Source of the DNA: Amygdalobacter nucleatus
Lineage (GTDB): Bacteria; Bacillota; Clostridia; Saccharofermentanales; Fastidiosipilaceae
Reading direction: 5' to 3'
Assembly (NCBI RefSeq): GCF_029167365.1
Contig: NZ_JARFNM010000001.1
Span: forward strand, 1,480,001-1,544,000
Length of the DNA: 64,000 nt
Below, one piece after another: positions 17,950-26,196 of this stretch. Within the stretch, counting starts at the first letter, position 1. Every line of letters begins with the position of its first letter. Under the pieces are notes generated by a model, which did no database searches, was not told the DNA's origin, and saw only the letters and a list, made by a program, of their open reading frames with translations. The position numbers and the translations under genes were made by a program.

Positions 17950-18869
17950 TATTTTACCTCCAATAAGCGCAAGATAAGTGCCATACGTACGTACATACCA
18001 TTTTTAACCTGATTAAAATATTTGGCGCGTGGATCTTGGTCAACTTCTTCAGCAATTTCATTCACACGCGGTAGTGGGTGCAGAATAATCATGTCTGATT
18101 TAGCTTTGGCTAGTTTTGCCAAATTCAAGATGTAACTATCTTTCAAGCGAATGTAGTCTGCTTCGTTGAAGAAACGTTCTTTCTGGACCCGAGTCATGTA
18201 CAAAATATCTAGTTCATCAATCACTTCATCTAGGCTGCTAACTTCTTTGTACTCCAAATTGTTTTCGTTCAAGAAAATACGCAAGTAATCTGGAATTTGT
18301 AATTCTTTGGGCGAGATGAAAATGAATTTGTTACCCTTAAATTTGCTTAGCGTTTGGACTAAGGAATGAACTGTACGACCGAATTTCAAGTCGCCGCATA
18401 AGCCAATCACATTATTTTCCAAGCTGTGTTTGTGCTCGTAAATTGTCAGTAAATCCGTTAATGTCTGAGTTGGGTGTTGGTGTCCACCATCACCAGCGTT
18501 AATAAAAGGTACTGGGCTAACTTCTGCTGCTAAAGTGCCTGCTCCCTCATGCGGATGGCGCATAGCAATGATGTCTGTATATGAGCTCACTGTCCGAATG
18601 GTATCTTTGAGGCTCTCGCCTTTAGTTGTCGATGAGACGTTAGGCTCTGGAATAGTCACAACTGAGCCACCTAAGCGTAACATAGCTGCTTCAAAGCTTA
18701 AGCGTGTCCGAGTAGATGGTTCAAAGAACAAAGAGCCTAAGACTTTGCCGTGACATAAGTCAAGATATTGTTCTGGCTGTTTAGCGATTGCTTCGCCTAA
18801 TTTTACAATGTCCAAAAGCTCACTTGCACTCAAGTCAGCATTCGTGACTAAATTCCTGAATTTTCGCAT
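17949..18869 (-). CDS. pyrB: Aspartate carbamoyltransferase catalytic subunit
   Basis: The 306-residue enzyme condenses carbamoyl phosphate and aspartate. The carbamoyl phosphate loop [15 protein letters not shown], the 80s-loop [11 protein letters not shown], the MRHPHEGA and [10 protein letters not shown] motifs and the terminal LPRVNEI are intact. The ATG at 18869 has AGGAGG just upstream; the frame extends to 18935 without another site. A leader ORF ends 16 bases upstream. It opens the operon and follows an attenuator. Confidence 0.96.
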   Translation of the reverse strand: MRKFRNLVTNADLSASELLDIVKLGEAIAKQPEQYLDLCHGKVLGSLFFEPSTRTRLSFEAAMLRLGGSVVTIPEPNVSSTTKGESLKDTIRTVSSYTDIIAMRHPHEGAGTLAAEVSPVPFINAGDGGHQHPTQTLTDLLTIYEHKHSLENNVIGLCGDLKFGRTVHSLVQTLSKFKGNKFIFISPKELQIPDYLRIFLNENNLEYKEVSSLDEVIDELDILYMTRVQKERFFNEADYIRLKDSYILNLAKLAKAKSDMIILHPLPRVNEIAEEVDQDPRAKYFNQVKNGMYVRMALILRLLEVK

Positions 18870-18885
18870 GTTTCCTCCTCGTTTT

Positions 18886-19212
18886 CTACATGTCAACTTC
18901 ATAAGCTTTGCAAAACGGCATTGCTCGTCGGCCAACTTCTATGACTAATAAAAAAGGGAAATGAAAAATCATTTCCCTCTGAATTAAATATAAGCTCATT
19001 AAATAGTGAATTAAGAAAAAATGTTGCTTTATAAAAGCGTTTGGCTCTCTATGAAAGTGATGGGTAATAAAAAAGCCAACTACCAAAGGAATAAGGAAGT
19101 CAGCTTCAGAATAATTATCATTACAATCAATGGAAAAAGGGGGAATAGTATCTAGTGGCTGTAATCGTCTGATCAAGCTACAATTCAAACGTTGCCTGTT
19201 CGTTCTGTTCAT
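18886..19212 (-). CDS. 108-codon pyr leader ORF spanning the attenuator
   Basis: The frame begins at ATG 19212 with a strong ribosome site (GGAGG, seven bases before ATG) and ends at TAG 18886-18888, 16 bases before pyrB. It has no recognisable domain; it runs straight through the terminator at 18955-18978, with codons such as MIFHFPFLL on the hairpin. The arrangement matches the E. coli pyrBI leader, where a ribosome close behind the polymerase prevents the terminator from forming when UTP is low. The product may have no function itself. The sequence arrangement is seen; the mechanism is inferred. Confidence 0.6.
   Translation of the reverse strand: MNRTNRQRLNCSLIRRLQPLDTIPPFSIDCNDNYSEADFLIPLVVGFFITHHFHREPNAFIKQHFFLIHYLMSLYLIQREMIFHFPFLLVIEVGRRAMPFCKAYEVDM
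18949..18978 (-). terminator. pyr attenuator (intrinsic terminator inside the leader)
   Basis: AGGGAAATGA and TCATTTCCCT form a perfect 10-bp stem with a 4-base loop (18955-18978), followed on the minus strand by TTTTTTATT. It sits 80 bases upstream of pyrB, inside the translated leader ORF, so ribosome position can control it. Confidence 0.85.
19008..19038 (-). promoter_or_regulatory. Candidate pause hairpin and U-rich tract in the pyr leader
   Basis: GCTTTTATAAAGC forms a short hairpin on the minus strand (19026-19038), followed by ACATTTTTTCTTAATT. A pause hairpin followed by a U-rich stretch is the UTP-sensing element in the enterobacterial pyrBI leader. It is ~40 bases upstream of the terminator. 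Function here is inferred. Confidence 0.4.
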
Positions 19213-19240
19213 GCCTTATCCTCCCTGCACATTGCTGATC

Positions 19241-19270
19241 ATTCTAACTAAATATGGCTTTAGTTGTAAA
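19241..19270 (-). promoter_or_regulatory. Probable pyr promoter
   Basis: On the minus strand TTTACA (19265-19270) and TAGAAT (19241-19246) are separated by 18 bases, close to the vegetative sigma consensus. Transcription would start ~10 bases before the leader ribosome site. Confidence 0.55.
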
Positions 19271-19376
19271 GGATATTTAATAGTTAGCTCTATTTTTTCA
19301 CTTGTTGTCACATTTGTTGCGGGTGTTTTGACACTGCTTTCAAGCCTTAGGCAAAATTGCAATTGATTTAGTCAAC

Positions 19377-19418
19377 CAAAAAGCCGCCAGCGGAGGGTGC
19401 TAGCAGCTTAGAAAGCTG
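19377..19418 (-). promoter_or_regulatory. Mutually exclusive antiterminator/terminator hairpins
   Basis: On the minus strand AGCTGCTAGC and GCTGGCGGCT pair over 10 bp (two G-U pairs) around the loop ACCCTCC (19382-19408), followed by TTTTT: a good terminator. An upstream hairpin CAGCTT-TCT-AAGCTG (19404-19418) uses the same AGCTG bases, so only one can form. This is the classic attenuator design. It might instead simply end the upstream glutaredoxin transcript. Confidence 0.55.
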
Positions 19419-19421
19419 TTA

Positions 19422-19445
19422 TTAATAAAATTCTAATTTCTTCAT
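19422..19445 (-). CDS. Seven-residue leader peptide (MKKLEFY)
   Basis: ATG AAG AAA TTA GAA TTT TAT TAA starts seven bases after GGGAG and stops four bases before the antiterminator/terminator pair. Too short to be a protein of its own, it fits a cis-acting leader peptide whose translation decides which hairpin forms. Codons near the end are Leu-Glu-Phe-Tyr. The good ribosome site is the main support. Confidence 0.45.
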   Translation of the reverse strand: MKKLEFY

Positions 19446-19601
19446 ACAAATTCTCCCTCGTGTTTGTTAACTTCAAGTGCGCTATGTTTAACAAGCAAAA
19501 ATAGACTTTGACTAGTGCCAAAGCCGCAGTTTTAGTGGAATTTGCGCAATTTTTACGGCTTAATTTTAGTTTGGAAATCTCTTTTTCATCTACGTTTCAG
19601 A

Positions 19602-19910
19602 TTAGCAGCCTGTTCCATCCAAAGAGCAAGCTTGCCCTTTAATTACATCCGCTTCTGTTCTTTGCTTAAGGCCAACTACAGCTGGATTTAGGCTAACTGT
19701 CCCATCTTCTAACATAAAGCACGGAATGCCGATACTACCAGCTTTTTTCGCCTCTAAAAAAGCTTCTAACTTATCTCGCAAGCTCAAAAACTCACGCAAG
19801 TTCCTAACGTTTGCACCAATATCAATTATTTGAAAATTGGCATTGTCCTTAATTTGTTCATCAACAAAGACGCAATCAGGACACGTCGGCATACCATATA
19901 CTTTGATCAT
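19602..19910 (-). CDS. Glutaredoxin-like thiol-disulfide protein
   Basis: The 102-residue protein has a thioredoxin-fold start with a CPDC redox motif at residues 10-13 (VYGMPTCPDCVFVDEQI) and a cis-proline region SIGIPCFMLEDG. The C-terminus has two further cysteines (QACSLDGTGC). It should act in the cytoplasm as a small disulfide reductant. It stands alone between the pyr leader and the purine permease. Confidence 0.75.
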   Translation of the reverse strand: MIKVYGMPTCPDCVFVDEQIKDNANFQIIDIGANVRNLREFLSLRDKLEAFLEAKKAGSIGIPCFMLEDGTVSLNPAVVGLKQRTEADVIKGQACSLDGTGC

Positions 19911-20010
19911 ATTTCACCCTTTCTTGAAACTAATTCAACGAGCTAAGGTCATTGAAATTAATTCAGTAGAACTAGCCCTATTCTCTAACAAACAGACCAA
20001 TTTAACAAGT

Positions 20011-20040
20011 AAAAAGCCCTATGACACTAGGCCATAGGGC
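20011..20040 (-). terminator. Terminator after the purine permease gene
   Basis: GCCCTATG (20016-20023) and CATAGGGC (20033-20040) form an 8-bp stem, followed on the minus strand by TTTTTAC, 30 bases past the permease stop. Confidence 0.8.
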
Positions 20041-20069
20041 AAAAGGAAGTTAGACGCTATTTTCTTCTC

Positions 20070-21500
20070 TTAAAGTAAAGCCAAAATTAAGAAATTCAAA
20101 GCAAACAATGCTGTTGCTAACCACAAAATCGGATGAACCTCTTTAGCCTTGCCTTGAGTAACTTTAACTAAGCAATAACTGATAAAGCCAAAGGCGATAC
20201 CATATGAAATGCTGTATGCAAAGCCCATGAAAATGGCAGCAAAGAAAGCCGGAATTGCTTCGGCCAAATTCTTCCAATCAATCTCTTTCAAAGCAGATAG
20301 CATCATGACGCCCACCATAATCAAAACAGGAGCTGTTGCTTCAGCTGGCACAATACCAACTACTGGTGCTAAGAAAATGCTCAAAGCAAATAAGATAGAT
20401 ACGACAACAGATGTTAACCCTGTACGGCCACCAGCACCGATACCAGCAGCTGATTCTACGTAAGTTGTTGTGTTAGATGTACCGAAGATAGCACCGATTG
20501 ATGTAGCGATAGCATCTGCGAACAAGGCACGATCCAATTTGGTCTTAAAGCCACTTGATTTAAGCATGGAAGCTTCATCTTCAGCGCTAAAGATACCTGA
20601 TACACGGCCTGTACCAATGAAAGTACCGATTGTATCAAACGTATCTGACAAAGAAAAGGCGAAGATTGTCATCAAGATTTTCAATAATTTGCTTGGGTCA
20701 TTGAACAAAGATTGCAAACCAGGGTTACCAAATGCAGCGCCGAAAGTGATGCCTAATTCTTTGAAGGCCTGTGTAACACCATTAGATATGCTCAATTTGT
20801 CAATCTGCGTTACACCAAATGGAATACCCAGCAAAGTGGTTGCTGCGATTGAGAAAATAACGGCGCCCTTGACTTTAAGCACAAGTAAAACAATGGTAAT
20901 TGCAATACCTAACAAGGCTAATAAAACATGTGGGGTATTAAAGTTGACTAAGCTAGGCACGGCAGCAGAATTGGCAACAACTGTCGCATCTGCTGGTGTT
21001 TTACCTAAGAAAGCATAAGTACCAGGATTAGCTGTAAAGCTTAATAAGCCTGCGTTTTTCAAGCCGATATAAGCTACGAACACGCCGATACCACCACCAA
21101 TTGCATTTTGCAAGCTGCTTGGTATGGAGCTTATCAATAATTTACGGATCTTACTCACGGTAATCAAAATGTTGACGAGGCCGCACAAGAAAACCATTGC
21201 TAGAGCTTCTTGCCATTTGAAGCCAAGGCCGAAGCAAACGGTGTATGTGAAGAAAGCATTCAAGCCCATGCCAGCAGCTTGAGCATACGGAACATTAGCA
21301 AATAGGCCCATGACCAACGTGCCGATAATTGCAGCGATGATAGTGGCTAGGAAAACGCCACCAACTGGCATACCTGTTTGTGACAAAATGGCGGGGTTAA
21401 CGAATAAAATGTAAGACATTGCAAAAAATGTCGTTACGCCAGCGACAATTTCGCGTGAAATTGTGGTGTTGTTTTCTTTTAACTTGAAGAACTTTTCCAT
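20070..21500 (-). CDS. pbuG: Purine (guanine/hypoxanthine) permease, AzgA/PbuG type
   Basis: The 476-residue protein is an NCS2-family purine permease with ~12-14 membrane segments. Diagnostic stretches are GVTTFFAMSYILFVNP near the start, AAGMGLNAFFTYTV, and the central SDTFDTIGTFIGTGR and GTSNTTTYVESAAGIG. AzgA-like members import guanine, hypoxanthine or adenine. The ATG at 21500 is chosen for AGGAG nine bases upstream. A guanine riboswitch lies in its leader, which fits guanine or hypoxanthine uptake. Confidence 0.92.
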   Translation of the reverse strand: MEKFFKLKENNTTISREIVAGVTTFFAMSYILFVNPAILSQTGMPVGGVFLATIIAAIIGTLVMGLFANVPYAQAAGMGLNAFFTYTVCFGLGFKWQEALAMVFLCGLVNILITVSKIRKLLISSIPSSLQNAIGGGIGVFVAYIGLKNAGLLSFTANPGTYAFLGKTPADATVVANSAAVPSLVNFNTPHVLLALLGIAITIVLLVLKVKGAVIFSIAATTLLGIPFGVTQIDKLSISNGVTQAFKELGITFGAAFGNPGLQSLFNDPSKLLKILMTIFAFSLSDTFDTIGTFIGTGRVSGIFSAEDEASMLKSSGFKTKLDRALFADAIATSIGAIFGTSNTTTYVESAAGIGAGGRTGLTSVVVSILFALSIFLAPVVGIVPAEATAPVLIMVGVMMLSALKEIDWKNLAEAIPAFFAAIFMGFAYSISYGIAFGFISYCLVKVTQGKAKEVHPILWLATALFALNFLILALL

Positions 21501-21575
21501 GAAAAATAACTCCTTTTGCCTTGCGGGCGAATTTATACCAAAAACTCGCGCAATACAAAACAAAGCTATCGTAAA

Positions 21576-21644
21576 ACCAATAGTCAAACGAGCATAAGGC
21601 GTTTGGTAGAAACTTTGGGACCATACCTCCCAGATTATATTGGC
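21576..21644 (-). promoter_or_regulatory. Guanine-class purine riboswitch aptamer
   Basis: On the minus strand the leader contains CCAATATAATC, a hairpin with loop GGTATGG, the invariant AGTTTCTACC, a second hairpin with loop CCTTATGC, and GACTATTGG. These match the purine aptamer core: P1 (CCAATA/TATTGG), P2, P3 and the two kissing loops. The C in GACTA is the base that pairs with guanine rather than adenine. It lies 76 bases before the purine permease start. The expression platform was not resolved. Confidence 0.93.
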
Positions 21645-21678
21645 AAGTTGTTTGAATACTTGGCAATATTAACATCAA

Positions 21679-21815
21679 TTAATTAAAGTCGCAAGCTAAA
21701 CCAATTCGATAACGCCACAGGCCTTTATAATTTCCGACCAATGCTTTTCCCACTACTTTGGGATTATTATATTGCGAAATTCCTGCAATTTTATTGATAA
21801 TTCTAATCGTAATTT
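21679..21815 (-). pseudogene. RelE-type toxin fragment
   Basis: A 45-codon minus-strand frame reads IINKIAGISQYNNPKVVGK then ALVGNYKGLWRYRIG and stops at 21679. KALVGNYKGLWRYRIG is the central signature of RelE toxins, but both the N-terminal helix and the C-terminal catalytic strand are missing. It lies just downstream of a broken ribbon-helix-helix antitoxin, so the pair was once a relBE module. It ends 35 bases before the guanine riboswitch. Confidence 0.7.
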
Positions 21816-21876
21816 GTTTGTATAGTTATTTTATTTGTCTAGTTATTTTATTTGCCGAGCTACTTTATTGGTAAAC

Positions 21877-22123
21877 TCAATCTTCCATTGCATAAGCTTC
21901 AGCCTTCACCTGTTCAAAAGGTACAGTTTCTAATTTGCCAGCCTTATAATCTTCCACATCTTGCATTATTTCGTAGCGCAGCATCAATTCTACAATACAT
22001 CAATTCTTCAATATTATCTTCAATTAGTTCACGTAAATAGTAAGATTTAGTCCTACCAGTTTCAGCCACAAGACGCTTCAATTTTTCGTTAGTTGCATCG
22101 CTTAATCTTATTGTTGTTACCAT
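21877..22123 (-). pseudogene. RelB-type antitoxin broken by a 16-base insertion
   Basis: From ATG 22123 (GGAGG just upstream) the frame encodes TTIRLSDATNEKLKRLVAE and then TGRTKSYYLRELIEDNIEEL, a ribbon-helix-helix antitoxin. The phase then shifts. Removing 16 bases bounded by the direct repeat GAATTGATG restores a frame that continues MLRYEIMQDVEDYKAGKLE to the stop at 21877. So a short imperfect duplication inactivated it. A RelE remnant follows. Confidence 0.75.
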
Positions 22124-22436
22124 GCAATCCTCCGCTCATATTGCATTCATGCAAATACAGCATAAAACTAAAGCTAAAGCTAAAATTTCGCAAATTCTGC
22201 CAAACATAAATCCAGCTTTACTAAAAATTAATTCTAGCAGCCGATAATTCCCTGCTTGAAATATATTTTTGTGCTAAGCAAGTTCGCTTATTTTATTTTA
22301 AATTTAGGCATAAACTATGGACTTAAACAACTTACTTAAAGAATAAGAAGGGCACTTAACTTGCTAAGCAATCTGCGACGATGCATATAACAAGCAATCT
22401 TTTACGTTTTTAGAATAGAAGGAGTTTTTTCAAATA
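22124..22436. other. Intergenic, nothing recognised
   Basis: An AT-rich 313-base stretch between the antitoxin remnant and the ATPase remnant. No frame with coding features, RNA or clear repeat was seen. The lost 5' part of the ATPase gene would have lain here or beyond. Confidence 0.5.
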
Positions 22437-23346
22437 ATTGCTAAGCATATAGCGCAAAAATTGGAGCTTGCTCCAGACTCAATCATGACAGGCGATGAAG
22501 TTTCAGATTTGACTAATCGCCAGCTAGCAATTCAAGCTCAAGATTGCAGTATTTTCGCTGAGATTGACCCCAACCAAAAAGAGGATATTATCGTGACTTT
22601 GAAGTCGAATAATAATGTTGTGGGCTATATGGGCGATGGTATCAACGATGTGCTGCCATTCAATGTGCCGATGTAGGTATTTCGGTTAATACAGCCCAAG
22701 ATACAGCCAAAGTGGCTGCTAAAATCATTCTCTTGAAGCAAGATTTGCAGGTTTTGATTGACGGCATAAAAGAGGGTCGCCGCACCTTTGCCAATACCCT
22801 GAAATACATCTTCCTAAGCAAATTCTGTTGACCAATCTGTTGACTTATTTTCCGTCTCTGCAAATTGCCAGCGATAATGTGAACAAAGAATGAGTAAATG
22901 ACCCAGTTAGAATGGATCTTGATTTTATTAAAAAGTTCATCTTCACTTTCGGCATAATTTCGTCTGTTTTTGACTTTATAACTTTCTTTATCCTCTTGTT
23001 CGTCTTCCAAGCTTCACCTGTTAGCCTCCATACAGCTTGGTTTGTTGAAGCTGTCATATCAGCCACGCTCGCCATGTTAATTGTTAGAACGCCACGGCCA
23101 TTTGTAAAATCAAAGCCCAACCAAAAGCTCTTTTATTCTATCGCGCTAGTCGATGCATTGGTTGTCTATTTACCATTTTCACCACTAAAAGACATGCTCG
23201 GTTTTGTTGAGCCAGCTCCTAGTTTGTTGTTAGGTATTGTTTTGATTGTCTTAGCTTATGTGCTGCTCCTAGAGCTAGTAAAGCAGAAATTTTATAAACA
23301 TAATAGTTTGCAAAGGCACTTCTTTTTCCTGAAAAAGTTCTACTAG
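22437..23346 (+). pseudogene. Mg2+-type P-type ATPase (MgtA-like), C-terminal remnant
   Basis: The segment starts inside the P domain (SIMTGDEVSDL, FAEIDPNQKEDI, VVGYMGDGIND, the hinge motif). A frameshift near 22660 leads to ADVGISVNTAQDTAKVAAK and RRTFANTLKYIF. A second shift near 22825 leads to LLTNLLTYFPSLQIASDNV, a TGA at 22891-22893, then the last membrane helices (IKKFIFTFGIISSVFDF, TAWFVEAVISATLAML, RTPRPF). The order is that of type IIIB Mg2+ ATPases. The N-terminal ~600 residues with the phosphorylated Asp are absent. Confidence 0.82.
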
Positions 23347-23352
23347 CACTAT

Positions 23353-23391
23353 CTAAAAAATCCACCTGCCAGACTACCAGACAGATGGATT
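23353..23391 (-). terminator. Terminator after the SDR gene
   Basis: AATCCA and TGGATT (23359-23391) enclose an interrupted stem with CCTG/CAG, followed on the minus strand by TTTTTTAG. It is 32 bases after the SDR stop codon. Confidence 0.6.
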
Positions 23392-23422
23392 CTGCTTACA
23401 CTACAAGCTTGTTTCGACATTA

Positions 23423-24184
23423 CTAATACTTAAAGCTGGACCAACCGCCATCAACAGGCAAGGCAACGCCTGTGACGAATGAAGCTTCTTCTGAGCCCAA
23501 AAAGATAGCAGCTGCTGAAAGTTCATCCCCCTCACCAGCTCTAGCTATCGGTTGAATATGCTTCACCTGCTCTTGGAACTCGGGTGTATCAAACAAGCCC
23601 TCTGTTAATTCAGTTCTGAAAAAGCCTGGGCAAATAGCGTTGACCGTGATACCTTTACTACCTAATTCAGCTGCCGCTGCCCGCGTGTAGCTGATAACAC
23701 CAGCTTTGGTGGCATGATAAGCAGCTTGTCCACGGCTAGTGCCCATAAGTCCGTACACGGAAGAAATATTGATAATTCGGCCATAGCCTTTAGCAATCAT
23801 GGCTGGCAAATAAGCACGGCTCACTTTGAACACTGATGTTAAATCAGTAGCTACCGTGAAATCCCATGCCTCATTAGTCATAGTATCCACTGAACCACCC
23901 TTACTAGATCCAGCGCAATTTACAAGAACATCAACTTTACCAAAAGTAGCCAAAACCTGCTCTGCCGCTTGCGTAATTTGTTCATCACTCGTAACATCGC
24001 ACACAACCGGCAAAGCTCTGACTCCATAGCTTTCTAACTCTTTAGCTAAGCTCTGAAGGCGCTCAAATCTTCTGGCGCTGACAGCCACATCTGCTCCCTG
24101 TTTGGCAAAAGCCACGGCCATGTAGCGACCTAAGCCCGACGAAGCTCCTGAAACTACAACTACCTTACCTTTGTAATCAAACAT
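23423..24184 (-). CDS. SDR-family NAD(P)-dependent oxidoreductase (FabG-like)
   Basis: The 253-residue protein is a classical short-chain dehydrogenase: cofactor loop SGASSGLGR, NCAGSSKGG (NNAG-like), catalytic serine in INISSVYG, and the Y-x3-K pair in AAYHATKAG; PVDGGWS closes it. An Ala-Arg-Arg segment after the second strand favours NADP(H). Members include ketoacyl-ACP reductase and gluconate 5-dehydrogenase; a lone gene leaves the substrate open. The ATG at 24184 is seven bases after GGAGG. Confidence 0.88.
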   Translation of the reverse strand: MFDYKGKVVVVSGASSGLGRYMAVAFAKQGADVAVSARRFERLQSLAKELESYGVRALPVVCDVTSDEQITQAAEQVLATFGKVDVLVNCAGSSKGGSVDTMTNEAWDFTVATDLTSVFKVSRAYLPAMIAKGYGRIINISSVYGLMGTSRGQAAYHATKAGVISYTRAAAAELGSKGITVNAICPGFFRTELTEGLFDTPEFQEQVKHIQPIARAGEGDELSAAAIFLGSEEASFVTGVALPVDGGWSSFKY

Positions 24185-24252
24185 TTTCATCCCTCCCAAT
24201 TTTTACGCACACAAAAATTCTCTATACAAATTGTGACTCAAATCACATTTAA

Positions 24253-24686
24253 TTACAATCCATTAAGGCCTTTGTTCTCTTCCAAAATACTTAAATAATA
24301 AGTAGGTTCATCAAATAAACGATTCAAAATTTCAGAATACTGTTTTGTTGGTATATCTCCATCTGCATAGCGCGTAAATGTATGCTCGCCCCAGCCTAAT
24401 AGTATTGATAGAGGACGTTTGCAAATTGCATAGCGTTCAGGAATTGCTTGAATCTTTTAAAGTGAGATAATTCCGTTCTCTTTACGATAAACATCATAAA
24501 GCGCTTTCAAATTAGAATCACCAATTTCTGGAACATCTACATACGCTCCACATTTGGCACATTTGGCTTCCTTACCAATATTGCGGTAGTGAAAGTAACG
24601 GATTTTCCAGTCATTTTCTTTTCTTCTACGATGTACTGAACATCGTCTCTGCATTCTTCGCAAAACACACTACTTACGTTCATCAT
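24253..24686 (-). pseudogene. Zinc-finger/HTH antitoxin (MqsA/YgiT-type), frameshifted and with a stop
   Basis: ATG 24686 (GGTGAGTT upstream) opens FCEECRDDVQYIVEEKKMTGK, the first half of a two-cysteine-pair zinc finger. One missing A in a run near 24607 shifts the phase; the other frame then reads IRYFHYRNIGKEAKCAKCG. A TAA follows EN-G-I-I-S-L where GAA would be expected, and beyond it comes a helix-turn-helix (KRPLSILLGWGEHTFTRYADG) ending at 24253. The layout is that of MqsA/YgiT-type antitoxins with a C-terminal Xre-like HTH. No toxin gene is adjacent. Confidence 0.68.
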
Positions 24687-24773
24687 AACTCACCCCTTAA
24701 GCTCCTATCGAAATAGATAATCAATCAGCTTGCTTCGCTCTCTATACTAATTAGTACATTTTACAGATGCCAT

Positions 24774-25946
24774 CTAAAAATTCTGGTACTTTTTCAAGTC
24801 TTTGAAATTAACATATTCAACGCCATTCAGTTTTGGATAAGATTGGCCTGTGTAAATAATTTTAGGATTCTTGGCAGTTTTTTCCGCTTCCACAAAAGAT
24901 AGTAAGTGCCTTGAAAATGACCTATTAGGAGTCATTGCCGTTTTTATTTCAAATGGATATAAAATATCTTCTTTCCTTACAATCAAATCAACTTCAACTC
25001 CCTTTTCAGTTCGCATATAGAATAGATTAGGATTTTGGTTTTCATTCAGCCGAGATTTTAAGACCTCAGAAACAATTAAATTTTCAAAAAGATTGCCTCT
25101 TAATGGGTCTCTATTTGCTTGATTTTCCGTTTTGATTCCTAATAAGTATGAAGCCAAGCCTATTTCAGTGAAATAAATTTTAGGGGATTTAATCTGGCGT
25201 TTCGCAATATTAGAAAAATAAGGTTGCAATTTATAAACGATATACGAAGCTTCAAGCACCGATAACCATTCAGATAAAGTCGTAGATGAAACCCCAACTT
25301 CTCCTGATAAAGCAGCAAAATTTACAACTTGGCCCACTCTACCTGCAAGCAAAGTTAGAAATCTGAGAAATTTATCCAGGTTCTTAATTTCTAACATAGC
25401 ACGTAAATCTTTTTCGACATAGGTATTCAAATAATCACGATAATAAACTAGGCTTTCTCTCGCATTTTCCCTATATAGTTCCGGCATAAAGCCCTTAATT
25501 AATAAATTATCCGTAGATAATCCCTCTAAGACCCCTTCCTCTGCAAGTTCAGCCATACTTAGCGGCAGTAAAGTTAAAATACTGGTTCTGCCTGCTAATG
25601 ATTGGTCAATCTCTTTTTGCAAACTTGGTTGGTGACTTCCCGTCAGAATAAAGCGGCCGTTCTTAGCTCTATCTTCATCAACCATAGCTTGTATCGCTGA
25701 AAGAAGTTCAGGCACGCGTTGAACTTCATCGATAATTAGTGGTTCTTTATAGGTTGCAAAAAAGCCTCTGTAATCTTCGATGGCTAACATCCTATTAACA
25801 GGATCTTCTAAATTGACATAAGTGTATTCTTTGAAACAATCTTTCACCAATGTGGTTTTCCCAGACTGTCTAGGTCCAATTATTGTTACCACAGGCACTT
25901 GCTTTGTAAGTTGAATTAATTTGCTCGCTATTTTTCGTTTGATCAT
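24774..25946 (-). CDS. DUF4143 AAA ATPase
   Basis: The 390-residue protein has Walker A in IIGPRQSGKTTLV, Walker B in PLIIDEVQRVPE, the sensor FILTGSHQPSLQKE and a C-terminal DUF4143 domain with the nuclease-like GVEVDLIVRKEDILYPFEIK. The frame is complete. The family is common in anaerobes; most members have no established role, though an ATP-dependent DNA- or protein-handling role is likely. It is a distant relative of the damaged copy at 9228. Confidence 0.85.
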   Translation of the reverse strand: MIKRKIASKLIQLTKQVPVVTIIGPRQSGKTTLVKDCFKEYTYVNLEDPVNRMLAIEDYRGFFATYKEPLIIDEVQRVPELLSAIQAMVDEDRAKNGRFILTGSHQPSLQKEIDQSLAGRTSILTLLPLSMAELAEEGVLEGLSTDNLLIKGFMPELYRENARESLVYYRDYLNTYVEKDLRAMLEIKNLDKFLRFLTLLAGRVGQVVNFAALSGEVGVSSTTLSEWLSVLEASYIVYKLQPYFSNIAKRQIKSPKIYFTEIGLASYLLGIKTENQANRDPLRGNLFENLIVSEVLKSRLNENQNPNLFYMRTEKGVEVDLIVRKEDILYPFEIKTAMTPNRSFSRHLLSFVEAEKTAKNPKIIYTGQSYPKLNGVEYVNFKDLKKYQNF

Positions 25947-26196
25947 ACATGGCTCCCCTTAGATAAATTTATTGTGCGAATTTAGGGCGTTATTTTCAAG
26001 TTATGCTTGAATAAAACGCCCATTTTGCTAAAAGAAGCTTTTCTTCACCTGAAGCAGCCAATTGTTTCAGTCCCCAAAGTGCGCTTACTTCCTATATTTA
26101 GGCATAATAAATGCACCTCCTTAGTTGGTTCTATTCTTAGACCAAATTCAGAGGTGCAATTCCGTAGCTAGAAAGTTATTTAACTAGATGATTAAA
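25947..26196. other. Intergenic between the DUF4143 gene and pepC
   Basis: The minus strand shows a short possible frame after an AGGAGG site (MPKYRK, then stop) and, in another phase, a coding-like stretch (LKQLAASGEEKLLLAKWA). This could be debris of an unidentified gene. A long hairpin at 26111-26160 covers the ribosome site. Confidence 0.3.
26111..26160 (-). terminator. Nested hairpin after pepC
   Basis: TGCACCTC and GAGGTGCA enclose an inner stem TTGGT/ACCAA. On the minus strand it is followed by TTTATTAT, 37 bases after the pepC stop. It may end the galT-pepC transcript; it also masks a ribosome site. Confidence 0.5.

Noticed and set aside
19130-19366. Plus-strand gene of 78 codons over the pyr leader
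   Set aside because: No ribosome site and it overlaps the better supported leader and promoter on the other strand.
24253-24686. Intact 68-residue gene starting at 24663
   Set aside because: The short frame starts inside the zinc-finger region in the wrong phase; the true start and end lie in other phases on both sides.
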